A DNA stretch of 64,000 bases from Candidatus Fermentithermobacillaceae bacterium. GTDB taxonomy: Bacteria > Bacillota > Sulfobacillia > Fermentithermobacillales > Fermentithermobacillaceae. How positions within the stretch are numbered: position 1 is the first letter of the stretch; each line of letters opens with the position of its first letter. The notes under the pieces were generated by a model, which was not told the DNA's origin, made no database searches, and worked only from the letters and a program-made list of their open reading frames with translations. Below, in pieces: positions 50,035 through 59,987 of the stretch. The translations under genes and the position numbers were made by a program. The stretch lies in the NCBI GenBank assembly GCA_012841375.1, contig DUUV01000044.1:17716-81715 (forward strand), read 5' to 3'.

Positions 50035-52680
50035 CTATCCGTTCTTGAGCACGGCGTGAGCCGCGGCCAACCTGGCTACGGGTACCCTGAACGGCGAGCA
50101 AGACACGTAGTCCAGTCCAACGATGTGACAGAACTCGACCGATTCGGGATCGCCTCCGTGCTCTCCGCAGATACCGATGACCAGATCCGGCCGGGTCGCC
50201 CTGCCCAGTTTCACGGCCATATCCATCAGTTTGCCTACGCCCTTCCTGTCAACCACCTGGAACGGGTTCTCTTTGAGTATCTTCTGTTCGAGGTACATGT
50301 GCAGGAACTTGGCCTCGGCGTCGTCCCGGCTGTAGCCGAAAGTCATCTGGGTGAGGTCGTTGGTCCCGAAAGAGAAGAACTCGGCATGCTTAGCTATTTC
50401 GTCGGCGGTGAGACAAGCCCTAGGCAGCTCGATCATTGTCCCGACGACGATGGGGAAGTCCATACCGCTCTCCTCGCGGATCTCCTGAGCGATCCTCACG
50501 ACCATCTCCCGGTTCAGCTCTAGCTCGTTGGCCTCTCCTACGAGGGGGATCATGACCTCAGGCTTGACGTCGGTGAACCCATCTTTGAAGAGGCGGGCAG
50601 TGGCCTGGAAAATGGCCCTGGCCTGCATCTCGTAGATCTCGGGCCACAGAATGCCCAGACGACACCCTCTGAGGCCCATCATGGGGTTGGCTTCGTGGAG
50701 CTCCCTGGCCATTCGCAAGGTGTTCTCAACTCTGGCGATCTCGCTTGCAGAGGCCTTCTGGTACCTCATCTCCGCGAGCTTGACCGCCAGTTCCTCGGTG
50801 GACGGCAGGAACTCGTGAAGCGGCGGGTCCAAAAGCCTGATGGTTACCGTGTAACCTTTCATGGCCTTCAAGATCTCGTAGAAGTCGCTCTCCTGCATAG
50901 GAAGGAGTTTGTCAAGGGCGGCCTTCCGTTCCTCCACACTGGTGGCCATGATCATCTCCTGGACCACGGGAAGCCTGTCGGCGGCCATGAACATGTGCTC
51001 CGTCCTGCAAAGACCGATCCCGGTGGCGCCCAGTTCGCGAGCCTTCTTGGCGTCCTGAGGAGTGTCGGCGTTGGCCTTGACGCCCAGACGCTTGATCTCG
51101 TCGGCCCACTCCAGGATCTCCTGGAAAGCCCCGCTCACGCTCGGCTCAACCAGGGGAACCGGACCGATGTATACATTGCCGGTAGAACCGTCGATGGAGA
51201 TGACGTCGCCTTCTTTGATCTCGGCTTTTCCGATGGTAGCCTTCCCGTTCTCGATGTCCAGATGGAGATCGTCGCAGCCTACAATCGCCGGTTTGCCCAT
51301 GCCGCGTGCTACAACCGCCGCGTGGCAGGTCATGCCGCCGCGTGAGGTCAGCACTCCCTGGGCGTAGATGAGACCGGGCATATCCTCGGGTTTGGTCTCA
51401 GGTCTCACAAGAATGACCTTCTGGCCTGCCGAGCCCATCTCTTCGGCCTTCTTGTAGTTGAATACCACGGTCCCGATGGCGGCTCCGGGAGACGCCGGGA
51501 GACCCTCTCCGGCCACCTCTAGCTTGGCGTTGGGATCGACTCCCCTGTGGAGCATGCGGCCGACTTCATCGGGCTTGACACGCTTCACCGCTTCTCTCTT
51601 GTCGATGCGGCCTTCCTTCACCATCTGCCGCGCGATCTCAAGCGAGGCGGCAGCGGTTCTCTTTCCGGTCCTGGTCTGGAGCATGTAGAGCTTGCCGTGC
51701 TCTACGGTAAACTCCATGTCCTGCATCTCTTTGTAGTGGTCCTCCAGGACGGCGGCCACTCTCTTGAGCTCCTCAAACGTGTTGGGGAGGTCCTCAGGCA
51801 TCTGGGCTATAGGCTTGGGGGTACGGATACCGGCCACCACGTCTTCGCCCTGAGCGTTCACAAGATACTCGCCGTACAACACGTTTTCACCGGTTGACGG
51901 GTTGCGCGTAAACATGACCCCTGTGCCCGAGTCAAAACCCATGTTCCCGAATACCATCATCTGCACGTTCACCGCGGTACCCAAGTCATCGGCTATCTTG
52001 TTGATCTTCCGGTAGACGATGGCGCGCTCGTTGTTCCAAGACCGGAACACTGCCTCGACGGCCATCTTGAGCTGCTCCATAGGGTCGTCGGGGAACTCGA
52101 TGCCGGCCTTCTCCTTCACGGCCTCGCGGTATCCGGCGATGACCTTCTTCAAGCCTTCCACCGAGATCTCATAGTCGAACTTGACCTTCTCGGCTTCCCG
52201 CTGCTTGACGAGTATCTCCTCAAATACGTCGTGGTCCACTTCCAGGACAACGTCGCCGAACATCTGCATGAACCTTCTGTGGCAGTCCAAGGCGAACCTC
52301 ATGTCGTTGGTCTGCGCGTACAGGCCCTGCACGCTGTCCTCGTTGAGACCCAGGTTCAGAATCGTGTCCATCATGCCCGGCATGCTGATGACCGCGCCGG
52401 AACGAACGGAGACCAAGAGAGGATTGGTCTTGCCGCCGAACTCCTTGCCCGTGGCCTTCTCAAGGCCCTTTACGTGCTCTTCGACCTCTTCCCACAGGCC
52501 CGGAGGCAGCTTCTTGCCCTGCTTGTAGTATTCAATGCAGGCTTGGGTGGAGATGGTGAATCCGGGAGGCACCGGAAGACCTATACGGGTCATCTCTGCC
52601 AGCCCGGCGCCCTTCCCGCCGAGGATAGAGCGCATATTCTCTCCGCCTTCCTCGAACCGGTAGACCAACTTTGGTGCCAC
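50035..52680 (-). CDS. ppdK: Pyruvate phosphate dikinase
   Basis: About 881 residues from GTG 52680, 7 bases after GGGGG; the longer frame adds 12 residues. N-terminal ATP-grasp (GGKGAGLAEMTRIGLPVPPGF), central His domain GGMTCHAAVVARGMGKPAIVG with the phospho-His, and C-terminal PEP-binding barrel (TGIGLCRTEHMF, GICGEHGGDP). Converts pyruvate, ATP and phosphate to PEP, AMP and PPi or runs in reverse for ATP gain from PPi. No regulatory-protein (PDRP/YqfL) gene lies beside it, unlike many Bacillota. Confidence 0.97.
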   Translation of the reverse strand: MAPKLVYRFEEGGENMRSILGGKGAGLAEMTRIGLPVPPGFTISTQACIEYYKQGKKLPPGLWEEVEEHVKGLEKATGKEFGGKTNPLLVSVRSGAVISMPGMMDTILNLGLNEDSVQGLYAQTNDMRFALDCHRRFMQMFGDVVLEVDHDVFEEILVKQREAEKVKFDYEISVEGLKKVIAGYREAVKEKAGIEFPDDPMEQLKMAVEAVFRSWNNERAIVYRKINKIADDLGTAVNVQMMVFGNMGFDSGTGVMFTRNPSTGENVLYGEYLVNAQGEDVVAGIRTPKPIAQMPEDLPNTFEELKRVAAVLEDHYKEMQDMEFTVEHGKLYMLQTRTGKRTAAASLEIARQMVKEGRIDKREAVKRVKPDEVGRMLHRGVDPNAKLEVAGEGLPASPGAAIGTVVFNYKKAEEMGSAGQKVILVRPETKPEDMPGLIYAQGVLTSRGGMTCHAAVVARGMGKPAIVGCDDLHLDIENGKATIGKAEIKEGDVISIDGSTGNVYIGPVPLVEPSVSGAFQEILEWADEIKRLGVKANADTPQDAKKARELGATGIGLCRTEHMFMAADRLPVVQEMIMATSVEERKAALDKLLPMQESDFYEILKAMKGYTVTIRLLDPPLHEFLPSTEELAVKLAEMRYQKASASEIARVENTLRMARELHEANPMMGLRGCRLGILWPEIYEMQARAIFQATARLFKDGFTDVKPEVMIPLVGEANELELNREMVVRIAQEIREESGMDFPIVVGTMIELPRACLTADEIAKHAEFFSFGTNDLTQMTFGYSRDDAEAKFLHMYLEQKILKENPFQVVDRKGVGKLMDMAVKLGRATRPDLVIGICGEHGGDPESVEFCHIVGLDYVSCSPFRVPVARLAAAHAVLKNG

Positions 52681-52769
52681 AGTAACGCCCCCTATGTATT
52701 TCGGTTTGCTTGCCAAAATCGACGCCGCCCGCAGCCCGGCGGCGGATCGTCCTTCGTGCCCAGGCTATT

Positions 52770-54860
52770 TTAACCGCTGGGGACAAGCGATTTCAACAAG
52801 GAGAAATCGGCATAGTCACTCCAGTAACCGGCCACCGAGCCTAGAAGGGCCAGTCTGTTTTGTCTCAAGGATGAGTCCTCAGCCATAATAAGCACGTTGT
52901 CCAGACACCTGTCAATATAAGGCTTGAGGTCAAGAAGAAGCCCCAGGTATCCGGCGTAATCGTGGGACTCGAAGGCCTTCACGAACCCCTCGCGCCTCTC
53001 CAGGACCGCCTTGTGCAGCGCCACTTCCGCGTCATCCCTGAGGAGCGTCTCGTTCACCTGCCGCGAAGTGGCCTGTTTCCCCAAGACTCCGACGCGACGC
53101 CAGCCGGCCACCAAATCGGCAAGTTCCTGAGTGCCTGCCAGGTCCGCAATGGCCTTGACCATATCCTCGGCACGGGCGAGTCTGGTCTCGCCCCCTGACA
53201 AGACCGCTCTCACGACGTCCACCGGAATCCCGCGTTCGAGGAGCACCGCCTCCAAACGGGCTTTCAGAAAGTCGACCATCCTAGCCTTGGCGTCGGGAGA
53301 CGGGTCGCTCACGACCTCCGCCGCAAGTCTCAAGGGAAGCGAGGTCAAATCGTCCATCGTAAGGTCGTAGCCGTGGCCCGTCACGATGCCGACAACTCCC
53401 AAGGCATTCCTCCTCAACCCCAGAGGGTCCTGAGAGCCGCTTACCTCGATGCCGAGAGCGAAAGAAACAGCAAGGGTATCGAGTTTGTCGGACAGGGCTA
53501 CGATGGAAGGAGCGCCCCGTTCGGGGATGTCGTCTCTGGCGCCTCTGGGCATATAGTGCTGGGCGATGGACCGGGCCACCAACGGATGGAGGCCCTCCAA
53601 CTCTGCGTATTGACCACCCATGATGCCCTCGAGCTCAGGGAATTCACGCACCATCGATGTGAGAAGGTCGGCTTTTGCCAAGATGGCCGCTTCGCGGGCC
53701 GCTTTCGCCTCCTCTGTCGACAGCCCGGCAACGGGGGCCAACGAGGCGGCGATCCGTTCCATCCTCCCGGCCTTGTCCCGCATGCTTCCGGCGTTCTTGA
53801 CGAAACGGACTCCCTCCAACTGGGGAAGCCTGTCGCGCAGCGAGACTCTCCGGTCCTGGTCAAAGAAGAACGCGGCGTCCTCCAGCCTGGCGCGAAGTAC
53901 CCACTCGTTCCCTGTCCTGACCGTGTCAATGCCAACCAGAGGGTCGCCGTCCCTCACCCCCACAAAGGCCGGGCGCAGGGTTCCGTCATGCCCGACAACG
54001 GGGAAATACCTCTGGTGGTGACGCATGGACGTGATCAGGACGTCCTTGGGCAGGGACAGGTACCTCTCATCGAACCGCCCCAGGAACGGTGACGGGTATT
54101 CGGAGAGGGAAGTGACCTCAGACAGGAGCTCATCGTCAACCAACGGTTGGCCGCCTTCCGCGGCCGAGAGCCGCCGGGCCTCCTCAAGTATCTTAGCCTT
54201 CCGCTTTTCGCCGTCCACCTCCACGAAAGCGGCCGATACCGCCCTGAAATACTCCCGGGCGGACGGGATGTAGGCTTCTTTGGGGTGAAGAGAGCGATGA
54301 CCGTAGGTCGTCCGTCCTGCGGTCCTGCCGGCCAGGGTGAGGGGCACCACTTCGGTGTCGTAGAGACTCACCACCCAGCGGATAGGCCTGAACCAACGCC
54401 AATTCTCATCTCCCCACCGCATGGGATGGGGACAATCTATCCCCATGACCACACCGGGGATGATTTCCGGGAGCACGGACGAAATGGGCCGGCCTTTCTC
54501 GCGCCTCACTCCGTAGACATACTCGCTGCCCGGTTCGCCCTCCAGGGTTACCTCCGCGGGGTCCATGCCCAGCGACCGGCAGAAACCCAAGAGAGCCTTG
54601 GTCGGGTTCCCTTCCGCGTCGTAGGCAGCCTTCCTGGAGGGCCCCCTTACCCGCGACGCCGCGTCTGCGCTCACGGCAGAAAGATCCCGTACGTAGAGCA
54701 CGAGCCTTCGCGGAGTCCCATAGGTCTCGATGTCGCCGAACGTGAGACGGGCCGCGCGGAAAGCCTCGCCTGCCCTGTGCTTCAGGTCTGTGATGGCGCC
54801 CGGAAGATAACGGGCCGGGATCTCATCTGATCCGATCTCCAGGAGGTAGTCACCTGTCAC
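52770..54860 (-). CDS. glyS: Glycine-tRNA ligase beta subunit
   Basis: A 696-residue beta chain of the heterotetrameric enzyme. [16 protein letters not shown] at the N-terminus, [32 protein letters not shown] and a C-terminal anticodon-binding domain ending FADFSLL-type. GTG start overlaps the glyQ end by 11 bases. It binds tRNA-Gly and shares the active site with the alpha chain. Confidence 0.97.
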   Translation of the reverse strand: MTGDYLLEIGSDEIPARYLPGAITDLKHRAGEAFRAARLTFGDIETYGTPRRLVLYVRDLSAVSADAASRVRGPSRKAAYDAEGNPTKALLGFCRSLGMDPAEVTLEGEPGSEYVYGVRREKGRPISSVLPEIIPGVVMGIDCPHPMRWGDENWRWFRPIRWVVSLYDTEVVPLTLAGRTAGRTTYGHRSLHPKEAYIPSAREYFRAVSAAFVEVDGEKRKAKILEEARRLSAAEGGQPLVDDELLSEVTSLSEYPSPFLGRFDERYLSLPKDVLITSMRHHQRYFPVVGHDGTLRPAFVGVRDGDPLVGIDTVRTGNEWVLRARLEDAAFFFDQDRRVSLRDRLPQLEGVRFVKNAGSMRDKAGRMERIAASLAPVAGLSTEEAKAAREAAILAKADLLTSMVREFPELEGIMGGQYAELEGLHPLVARSIAQHYMPRGARDDIPERGAPSIVALSDKLDTLAVSFALGIEVSGSQDPLGLRRNALGVVGIVTGHGYDLTMDDLTSLPLRLAAEVVSDPSPDAKARMVDFLKARLEAVLLERGIPVDVVRAVLSGGETRLARAEDMVKAIADLAGTQELADLVAGWRRVGVLGKQATSRQVNETLLRDDAEVALHKAVLERREGFVKAFESHDYAGYLGLLLDLKPYIDRCLDNVLIMAEDSSLRQNRLALLGSVAGYWSDYADFSLLKSLVPSG

Positions 54861-55722
54861 CGGAAGGCACCTCCTTGGACTTCACGTAAGCTTTGGCGCA
54901 GTCTCTCGTCATTGCCCTAACCCTCAATATGTAGTTCTGCCTCTCAGAGACAGAGAGGGCTCCCCTTGCGTCCAGCAGGTTGAAAAGGTGAGAGCACTTG
55001 AGGGCGCAATCGTAGGCTGCCAGGAAAACCGCTTCTTTGAGGAGCCGCCGGCACTCCGCTTCCCACTGGTCGAACTGGGTCCTCAAAAGGTCTGTGTCGG
55101 CATGGAGAAAACCGTAGGCGGAGAACTGCTTCTCCTGTTCAAGATACACGTCCTTGTAGGACAATCCCGGCGACACCTCGACATCCCACATGCTGCCCTT
55201 TCCCTGGATGTAGGCCGCCAGACGTTCCAAGCCGTAAGTGATCTCGCAGGATATGGGCTTCACCTGGATACCGCCAACCTCCTGGAAGTAGGTGAACTGG
55301 GTGATCTCGTTTCCGTCCAGCCATACTTCCCAACCCAGCCCGGAAGCGCCCAGAGTCGGTGACTCCCAGTTGTCCTCCACGAACCGGATATCGTGATCCG
55401 TGCGCCTAAGACCGAGGCGTTCCAGCGACTCGATATACAACTCGACCACCATGTCAGGCGGCGGCTTCAGTATGACTTGAAACTGGAAGTAGTAACCCGC
55501 GCGGTACGGGTTGTCCCCGTAACGGGCATCGGTAGGCCGCCTGCACGGCTCGACATACGCCATCTTCCACGGCTCGGAACCCAAGACCCTGAAGAACGTG
55601 AAAGGGTTGAACGTGCCGGCCCCTTTTTCCATGTCGTAGGGCTCGCCTATGAAACAACCTTTCTCAAACCAGAAATCCTGCAGAGCCGATATGACTTCGC
55701 GCAAATAGAGGAACTTCCCCAC
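54850..55722 (-). CDS. glyQ: Glycine-tRNA ligase alpha subunit
   Basis: A 290-residue class II synthetase core: [60 protein letters not shown] and [19 protein letters not shown] start with AAGGAG 10 bases before. No T-box is present: only 55 bases separate it from the DUF4342 gene. Confidence 0.97.
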   Translation of the reverse strand: MGKFLYLREVISALQDFWFEKGCFIGEPYDMEKGAGTFNPFTFFRVLGSEPWKMAYVEPCRRPTDARYGDNPYRAGYYFQFQVILKPPPDMVVELYIESLERLGLRRTDHDIRFVEDNWESPTLGASGLGWEVWLDGNEITQFTYFQEVGGIQVKPISCEITYGLERLAAYIQGKGSMWDVEVSPGLSYKDVYLEQEKQFSAYGFLHADTDLLRTQFDQWEAECRRLLKEAVFLAAYDCALKCSHLFNLLDARGALSVSERQNYILRVRAMTRDCAKAYVKSKEVPSGDR

Positions 55723-55777
55723 TCTAAGAAAACTCCTTCCCGCGCCGGAGAGCCGGAGAACACCGGCTCATCGCACA

Positions 55778-56080
55778 CTAGTCCAACTCACCCAGACTTT
55801 CAGGCCTCAGCACATCGATTTCCCACGGGCTGAGAAGAACGGCCGTCAAACCCAGGAGGAAGAGACGCGGCGAAGCCAGGGCCGCCAGAATCCCTGCCGT
55901 GACCGGGGTGTTCACGATCACCTCGTTCTCCGTGCTGACCACAATCCGGCTCCGGTTTCCCCTTCTCAGGGTAGCCACGGCCAGCCTTCCCAGCCTTTCA
56001 ATGACGGTCTTTCCGGCGCTTCTTGAGGCCTCTCTCCGGCCCCTCCGTATTGGGCGTATCTTCTCTAGGACAAATGCCAT
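55778..56080 (-). CDS. DUF4342-like small membrane protein
   Basis: A 100-residue protein. A basic N-terminus (RPIRRGRREASRSAGK) precedes the DUF4342-like core VATLRRGNRSRIVVSTENEVIVN, then TPVTAGILAALASPRLFLLGLTAVLL, a hydrophobic helix pair, and a short tail. The family's role is unknown. It is inserted between recO and glyQ, where other Bacillota usually have no such gene. ATG with GGAG upstream. Confidence 0.72.
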   Translation of the reverse strand: MAFVLEKIRPIRRGRREASRSAGKTVIERLGRLAVATLRRGNRSRIVVSTENEVIVNTPVTAGILAALASPRLFLLGLTAVLLSPWEIDVLRPESLGELD

Positions 56081-56095
56081 ATCCTGCTCACTCCT

Positions 56096-56848
56096 CTACG
56101 AGCCTTCCTCCTCTAGCCTTTCCACAAGGGATAGGGATTTAGGCCGTTTGCCGAGGACTTGAGCTATGTACTCCCGCATCACAAGGGCGGCTTCGTCCCT
56201 GACCTTACCTCTCGCTACAATGTTGGGACGGTCCGCAGAAGCGGCAATGAGTGAAAGGGTCTTTACGCTGCCCGAAGAAACCGGCATCAACATCTCTCCG
56301 GTTGTAGTCTCGGCCCGGCACGCGCCGCACAAGACTCCGCCTGCCTGAGGCGAGAAATAGACGCTGCCGGCGAGAGACCGGCCGCAGCTCGAGCAACCGT
56401 CAAAGGACGGCAAGAACCCGGCGCTCCTCAAGAGGCGAAGCTCCGCCCACCTGGCGACAGTCCACAGCTCGTTGGACTCCTTGATGCTGTCAAGGATGGC
56501 CAGAAAGAGGCGGTAGACGCCGGGGTTCCTCTCGTGTTCGGGCATGAGGCCCGACACGACCTCTGCCAGGTAACTGGCGTACACGACCTTGGCGTAGTCT
56601 CCGACTATCCCGGGGTAGGAATCCAGGAGCGAGACCTGGATCACCCTGTCCAACGACGACCGGCCGTAGAGCTGGAAGTCTGCGCGGCAGAACGGCTGGG
56701 TGACCGCAGCCAGTCTTCCGGTGGGCTTGCGGGCTCCCCGTACCACGGCTCTAACCAGGCCTTTCTGGGCGGTCAATATGGAGACTATCCTGTCGTCTTC
56801 GCCGAGGTCCATTGAGGAAAGCACAATGCCTTCGGTCTGGTATAGCAT
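56096..56848 (-). CDS. recO: DNA repair protein RecO
   Basis: A 250-residue protein: N-terminal OB fold (EGIVLSSMDLGEDDRIVSILTAQKGLVRAVVRGARKP, split here only in description), helical bundle, and a zinc-binding CSSCGRSL ... GVLCGAC set of four Cys. RecO loads RecA with RecR. Its ATG overlaps the dgkA stop (ATGA). The era and cdd genes usually found before recO are absent. Confidence 0.93.
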   Translation of the reverse strand: MLYQTEGIVLSSMDLGEDDRIVSILTAQKGLVRAVVRGARKPTGRLAAVTQPFCRADFQLYGRSSLDRVIQVSLLDSYPGIVGDYAKVVYASYLAEVVSGLMPEHERNPGVYRLFLAILDSIKESNELWTVARWAELRLLRSAGFLPSFDGCSSCGRSLAGSVYFSPQAGGVLCGACRAETTTGEMLMPVSSGSVKTLSLIAASADRPNIVARGKVRDEAALVMREYIAQVLGKRPKSLSLVERLEEEGS

Positions 56849-57384
56849 CAGGCGCCCCCCTCTACGCCATCTTCGCCCAACCCGGGCCTGGTGCCTTTCG
56901 GGAAGCGGAACTCAACGAAGAACAACCCCACCACGGACGGGACTACGGCGACACACAGATACGCAAGAAACAGGGCTAGGCGTTCGCTGACGAGACCCGC
57001 CAGCCTCTCGGGGAGTTCCAGTAGAGCCGGGTAGAAAGCCACTGCACCGATCAAGACGGCGAATAGGGACGCGATAAGCACTCCCGCGGCGGCCACGTCC
57101 TTGACCACCTTGACGGCCGGGTGATAGCGGGGCTCGAGGATATCCACCATGGACTCGGTGAGAGTATTCACCACTTCGGCTACAAGGACTCCGGCGATAG
57201 CCAGCACGACCATAAGGACCTCAACTCTCCCGACCCCCAAGGCGATGCAGGCGGAGCCGACCAAAGCGGCCGCGCAGACGTGAATACGCATGTTCCTCTG
57301 GGTCAGGTAGACGTAGGACAGACCTTCGATAGCGTGGACGAAACTCATTATCACGGGCCGAAAAGGCGGACGGCGGGGCCTCAC
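56848..57384 (-). CDS. dgkA: Diacylglycerol/undecaprenol kinase DgkA family, extended
   Basis: A 178-residue membrane protein from GTG 57384, overlapping the ybeY stop (GTGA). Helices with RNMRIHVCAAALV, and AEVVNTLTESMVDILEPRYHPAVKVVKDVAAAGVLIAS, correspond to the DgkA core, with the Glu and Asn of the active site. The family is usually 120-130 residues; here about 50 residues with one or two more helices (LALFLAYLCVAVVPSVVGLFF) are added. It phosphorylates undecaprenol in Gram-positives. Confidence 0.9.
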   Translation of the reverse strand: MRPRRPPFRPVIMSFVHAIEGLSYVYLTQRNMRIHVCAAALVGSACIALGVGRVEVLMVVLAIAGVLVAEVVNTLTESMVDILEPRYHPAVKVVKDVAAAGVLIASLFAVLIGAVAFYPALLELPERLAGLVSERLALFLAYLCVAVVPSVVGLFFVEFRFPKGTRPGLGEDGVEGGA

Positions 57385-57866
57385 GTCCGTTTCCCGCTGA
57401 AGTGGGCGCTCAAGATCTCGTCCTGGCGCCCCCACATTGCCGCCTCTTTCGGAGGCGTGTCGTGATCATATCCCAGGAGATGCAGCGTGCCGTGAGTAAG
57501 GAGGAGTCCGATCTCTTCCTCGAGGGTCTTCCCGGCGCTCCGGGCCTGGGCACGGGCCGTGTCCAGTGAGATCACAATGTCGCCCAGCACATCCGGCATT
57601 CCCTCTATCTCGTTGAAACCTGAGTCCTCGCCTTCTGACAGGGCGAAGGACAATACATCCGTAGGACCGTCTATACCTCTGTACTCCCTGTTGAGTTCGG
57701 CGATGAACGCGTCGGACGTGAAGAGGACCGAGACTTCCCACCGGCGGTCTCCGCGGCCCTCGCGCTCAAGACACATGCAGACCAGCTCCACGGCAAGGTC
57801 GGACATCTTGGCCTTTTCCGCGGTGGAAAGATCGGTTTCGGTCGCGAACTCAACTAGGACCGGCAC
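57381..57866 (-). CDS. ybeY: Endoribonuclease YbeY (16S rRNA maturation)
   Basis: About 161 residues from GTG 57866, 7 bases after GGAGG. The zinc motif is LLLTHGTLHLLGYDHD; also LNREYRGIDGPTDVLSF and LGDIVISLD. Acts in rRNA 3' processing and ribosome quality control. Tightly packed between pgpH and dgkA. Confidence 0.95.
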   Translation of the reverse strand: MPVLVEFATETDLSTAEKAKMSDLAVELVCMCLEREGRGDRRWEVSVLFTSDAFIAELNREYRGIDGPTDVLSFALSEGEDSGFNEIEGMPDVLGDIVISLDTARAQARSAGKTLEEEIGLLLTHGTLHLLGYDHDTPPKEAAMWGRQDEILSAHFSGKRT

Positions 57867-57887
57867 AGTCAGCCCTCCGCTCACACC

Positions 57888-59987
57888 CTACTTACCTTTC
57901 TGCTCGGGATATTCTATCCTCGTGTGGAATATGCCCGCAAGCACCTTGGTGAAGGTTTCGGTGACCGTGTCCAGCTCTTTCAGAGTAAGGTCGCACCTGT
58001 CAAGCTGGTGGTCGAAAAGGCGGTCGTTTATCATCTTGCGCACCAGCGACTCTATTCTCGCGGGAGTGGGTTTCGATATGGAGCGAGTGGCGGCCTCCAC
58101 GCCATCTGCGAGCATCACAACGGCCGTTTCCTTGGTGCGGGGCCTCGGTCCTTCATATCTGAAGTCCCACTCCTCGGGAACCCTGGCGTCTTTGCCGCCT
58201 GTGCCTTCCGTAGCCTTGTTGTAGAAGAAGGACGCCAGCATCGTCCCATGATGTTCGGAGATGAAATCCCTTATCACGGCCGGCACCTTGTGTTCTTTGG
58301 CGAGTTCGACACCGTCTCTCACGTGGGACATGATAACCGTGGCCGAGAGTGTCGGGCTCATTTTGTCGTGAGGGTTGTCCATGCCCTGTATCTGATTCTC
58401 AGTGAAGAAGTACGGGCGCTTAATCTTGCCTACGTCATGGTAGTACGCCCCCACACGGGCCAGCAGGCTGTCGGCTCCGATGGCCATGGCAGCGGCTTCC
58501 GCCAGGTTGGCCACCATGATGCTGTGGTGGTAAGTGCCGGGCGCCTCCAATAGGAGCCGGTGAAGGAGCGGGTGCTCCGGATTGGAGAGCTCGAGGAGCT
58601 TTATGGGAGTGATGATGCCGAAGGCGGCTTCAAAGAGAGGCAATAGGCCTACAGCCAAGACCGCCGAGAACGGGCCGTTGATCATCACCATGAGCATGTC
58701 GCGCCACGACAAGATGTCGTCAAGGGGCACCGTGCCGGTGAGCCCCAGTCCGATGTAAGTGGCGGTATTTGCCAGGGCGACCACAAAACCTGCCCGCACA
58801 AAGTGCATTCTGTTCCAATCGGCCCTGAGTACCAGGCTTGCGGTAAGCCCCCCCGCCAGCGAGAGAGCCATAAACCTCACGTCGAAACCGGTGACGGTAC
58901 CTGTCACCAAGGTCATGCATGCGCCAAAAAGCGCCCCGAAGCGCCGGTCGAAGAGGGAAGATACTAAGAGCACGCCGGTCGCGGCGGGGATCAGGAACCC
59001 GGTGAACGCCGCCATGCCTCCGGTGGTCACGACGCTGACCATCAGCACCGATGCTAAGACGGCCAGCTTCCCCGATTCAAAAACTTCTGGATGGTGCACC
59101 CGGAGGTATACGTAGATGACCCCCAGGACCAGCGTGGACATGAGGAACGCCCCCGCAACAGCGGAAAACCGGACTCTCGGTCCCACCATGCCCAACTCTA
59201 CGAGAAGGGCCATCTGGTCCTCGGTCACGATGTCACCTTCGCGGACTATGAACTGCCCCCGCCTGATGCGGACAGGTTCTACAGCCTCTACCGCCTTGCG
59301 CCTTTCCCTTTCGGTGCTCTCCTCGTTCAGGACCCAGTTGGCCTTCAGGTTTTTCTCGACAAAAGAGCCCAGAGCCTTGGCTATATGTGCCGGAATCTCA
59401 GAGTCGGTATTCAGGTCGGACACCATGCCGGACCTGACCGCCGCCAAATTCTCGGACTTGATTCCCGCGGAGAGAGCTGCCTCAAGCGTTTCCGTGAGCT
59501 TTACGGCTCCCGCATCCAAGAGTTCAGGTTGGGAGGCAGGAAGGGCGATAATGTCGGAGTCTGACATGGACGGGCTCAGGAAGGGGCGGAGCGACCCGAT
59601 GATCTCCTGGGTCGTCGGGGTGCCCGCCTGAAGCGCGGCCACTGCCTCGCGGAACGTGGCAACCTGGGTCTTCAGATCGGCCAAGACTTTAGGATCCTTC
59701 TCCCACTGCTCGGGCACGTTGGCTGCGGCTTCCTCCCGAAGGACCTCGGTGGCGGCCAGATCGATGACTTCTCTGGGCGCCTTGATGTCGACTGCGGACA
59801 CGTCGCCAACTAGAACGCGGACGGGCTGCGGCATAAGCGAGACAAAAAACGTCATAAAGATAACGACGAAAGCTACAACTCCCCACGCTATCTCACGCCG
59901 GAACTTGGCTGCCCCGCTCAAGATCGCCTGAAGCGTCGGGACATCCCTATTCTTCGCTCTTGCCTCTCTGCCAGGCTTTGCTCCCAC
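57888..59987 (-). CDS. pgpH: 7TM-HD cyclic di-AMP phosphodiesterase (PgpH family)
   Basis: A 699-residue protein: an N-terminal membrane helix, an extracellular 7TMR-HDED domain (about 60-280; LVGDVSAVDIKAPREVIDLAAT), a seven-helix region (about 290-480), and an HD domain with HHSIMVANLAEAAAMAIG and YYHDVGKIKRPYFF. The family degrades c-di-AMP to pApA. GTG start overlapping the phoH stop; AGAGGATA site. Confidence 0.95.
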   Translation of the reverse strand: MGAKPGREARAKNRDVPTLQAILSGAAKFRREIAWGVVAFVVIFMTFFVSLMPQPVRVLVGDVSAVDIKAPREVIDLAATEVLREEAAANVPEQWEKDPKVLADLKTQVATFREAVAALQAGTPTTQEIIGSLRPFLSPSMSDSDIIALPASQPELLDAGAVKLTETLEAALSAGIKSENLAAVRSGMVSDLNTDSEIPAHIAKALGSFVEKNLKANWVLNEESTERERRKAVEAVEPVRIRRGQFIVREGDIVTEDQMALLVELGMVGPRVRFSAVAGAFLMSTLVLGVIYVYLRVHHPEVFESGKLAVLASVLMVSVVTTGGMAAFTGFLIPAATGVLLVSSLFDRRFGALFGACMTLVTGTVTGFDVRFMALSLAGGLTASLVLRADWNRMHFVRAGFVVALANTATYIGLGLTGTVPLDDILSWRDMLMVMINGPFSAVLAVGLLPLFEAAFGIITPIKLLELSNPEHPLLHRLLLEAPGTYHHSIMVANLAEAAAMAIGADSLLARVGAYYHDVGKIKRPYFFTENQIQGMDNPHDKMSPTLSATVIMSHVRDGVELAKEHKVPAVIRDFISEHHGTMLASFFYNKATEGTGGKDARVPEEWDFRYEGPRPRTKETAVVMLADGVEAATRSISKPTPARIESLVRKMINDRLFDHQLDRCDLTLKELDTVTETFTKVLAGIFHTRIEYPEQKGK

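Noticed and set aside
55723..55777. T-box expected upstream of glyQ
   Set aside because: Only 55 bases lie before the next gene and no AGGGTGGTACCGCG-like sequence is present.
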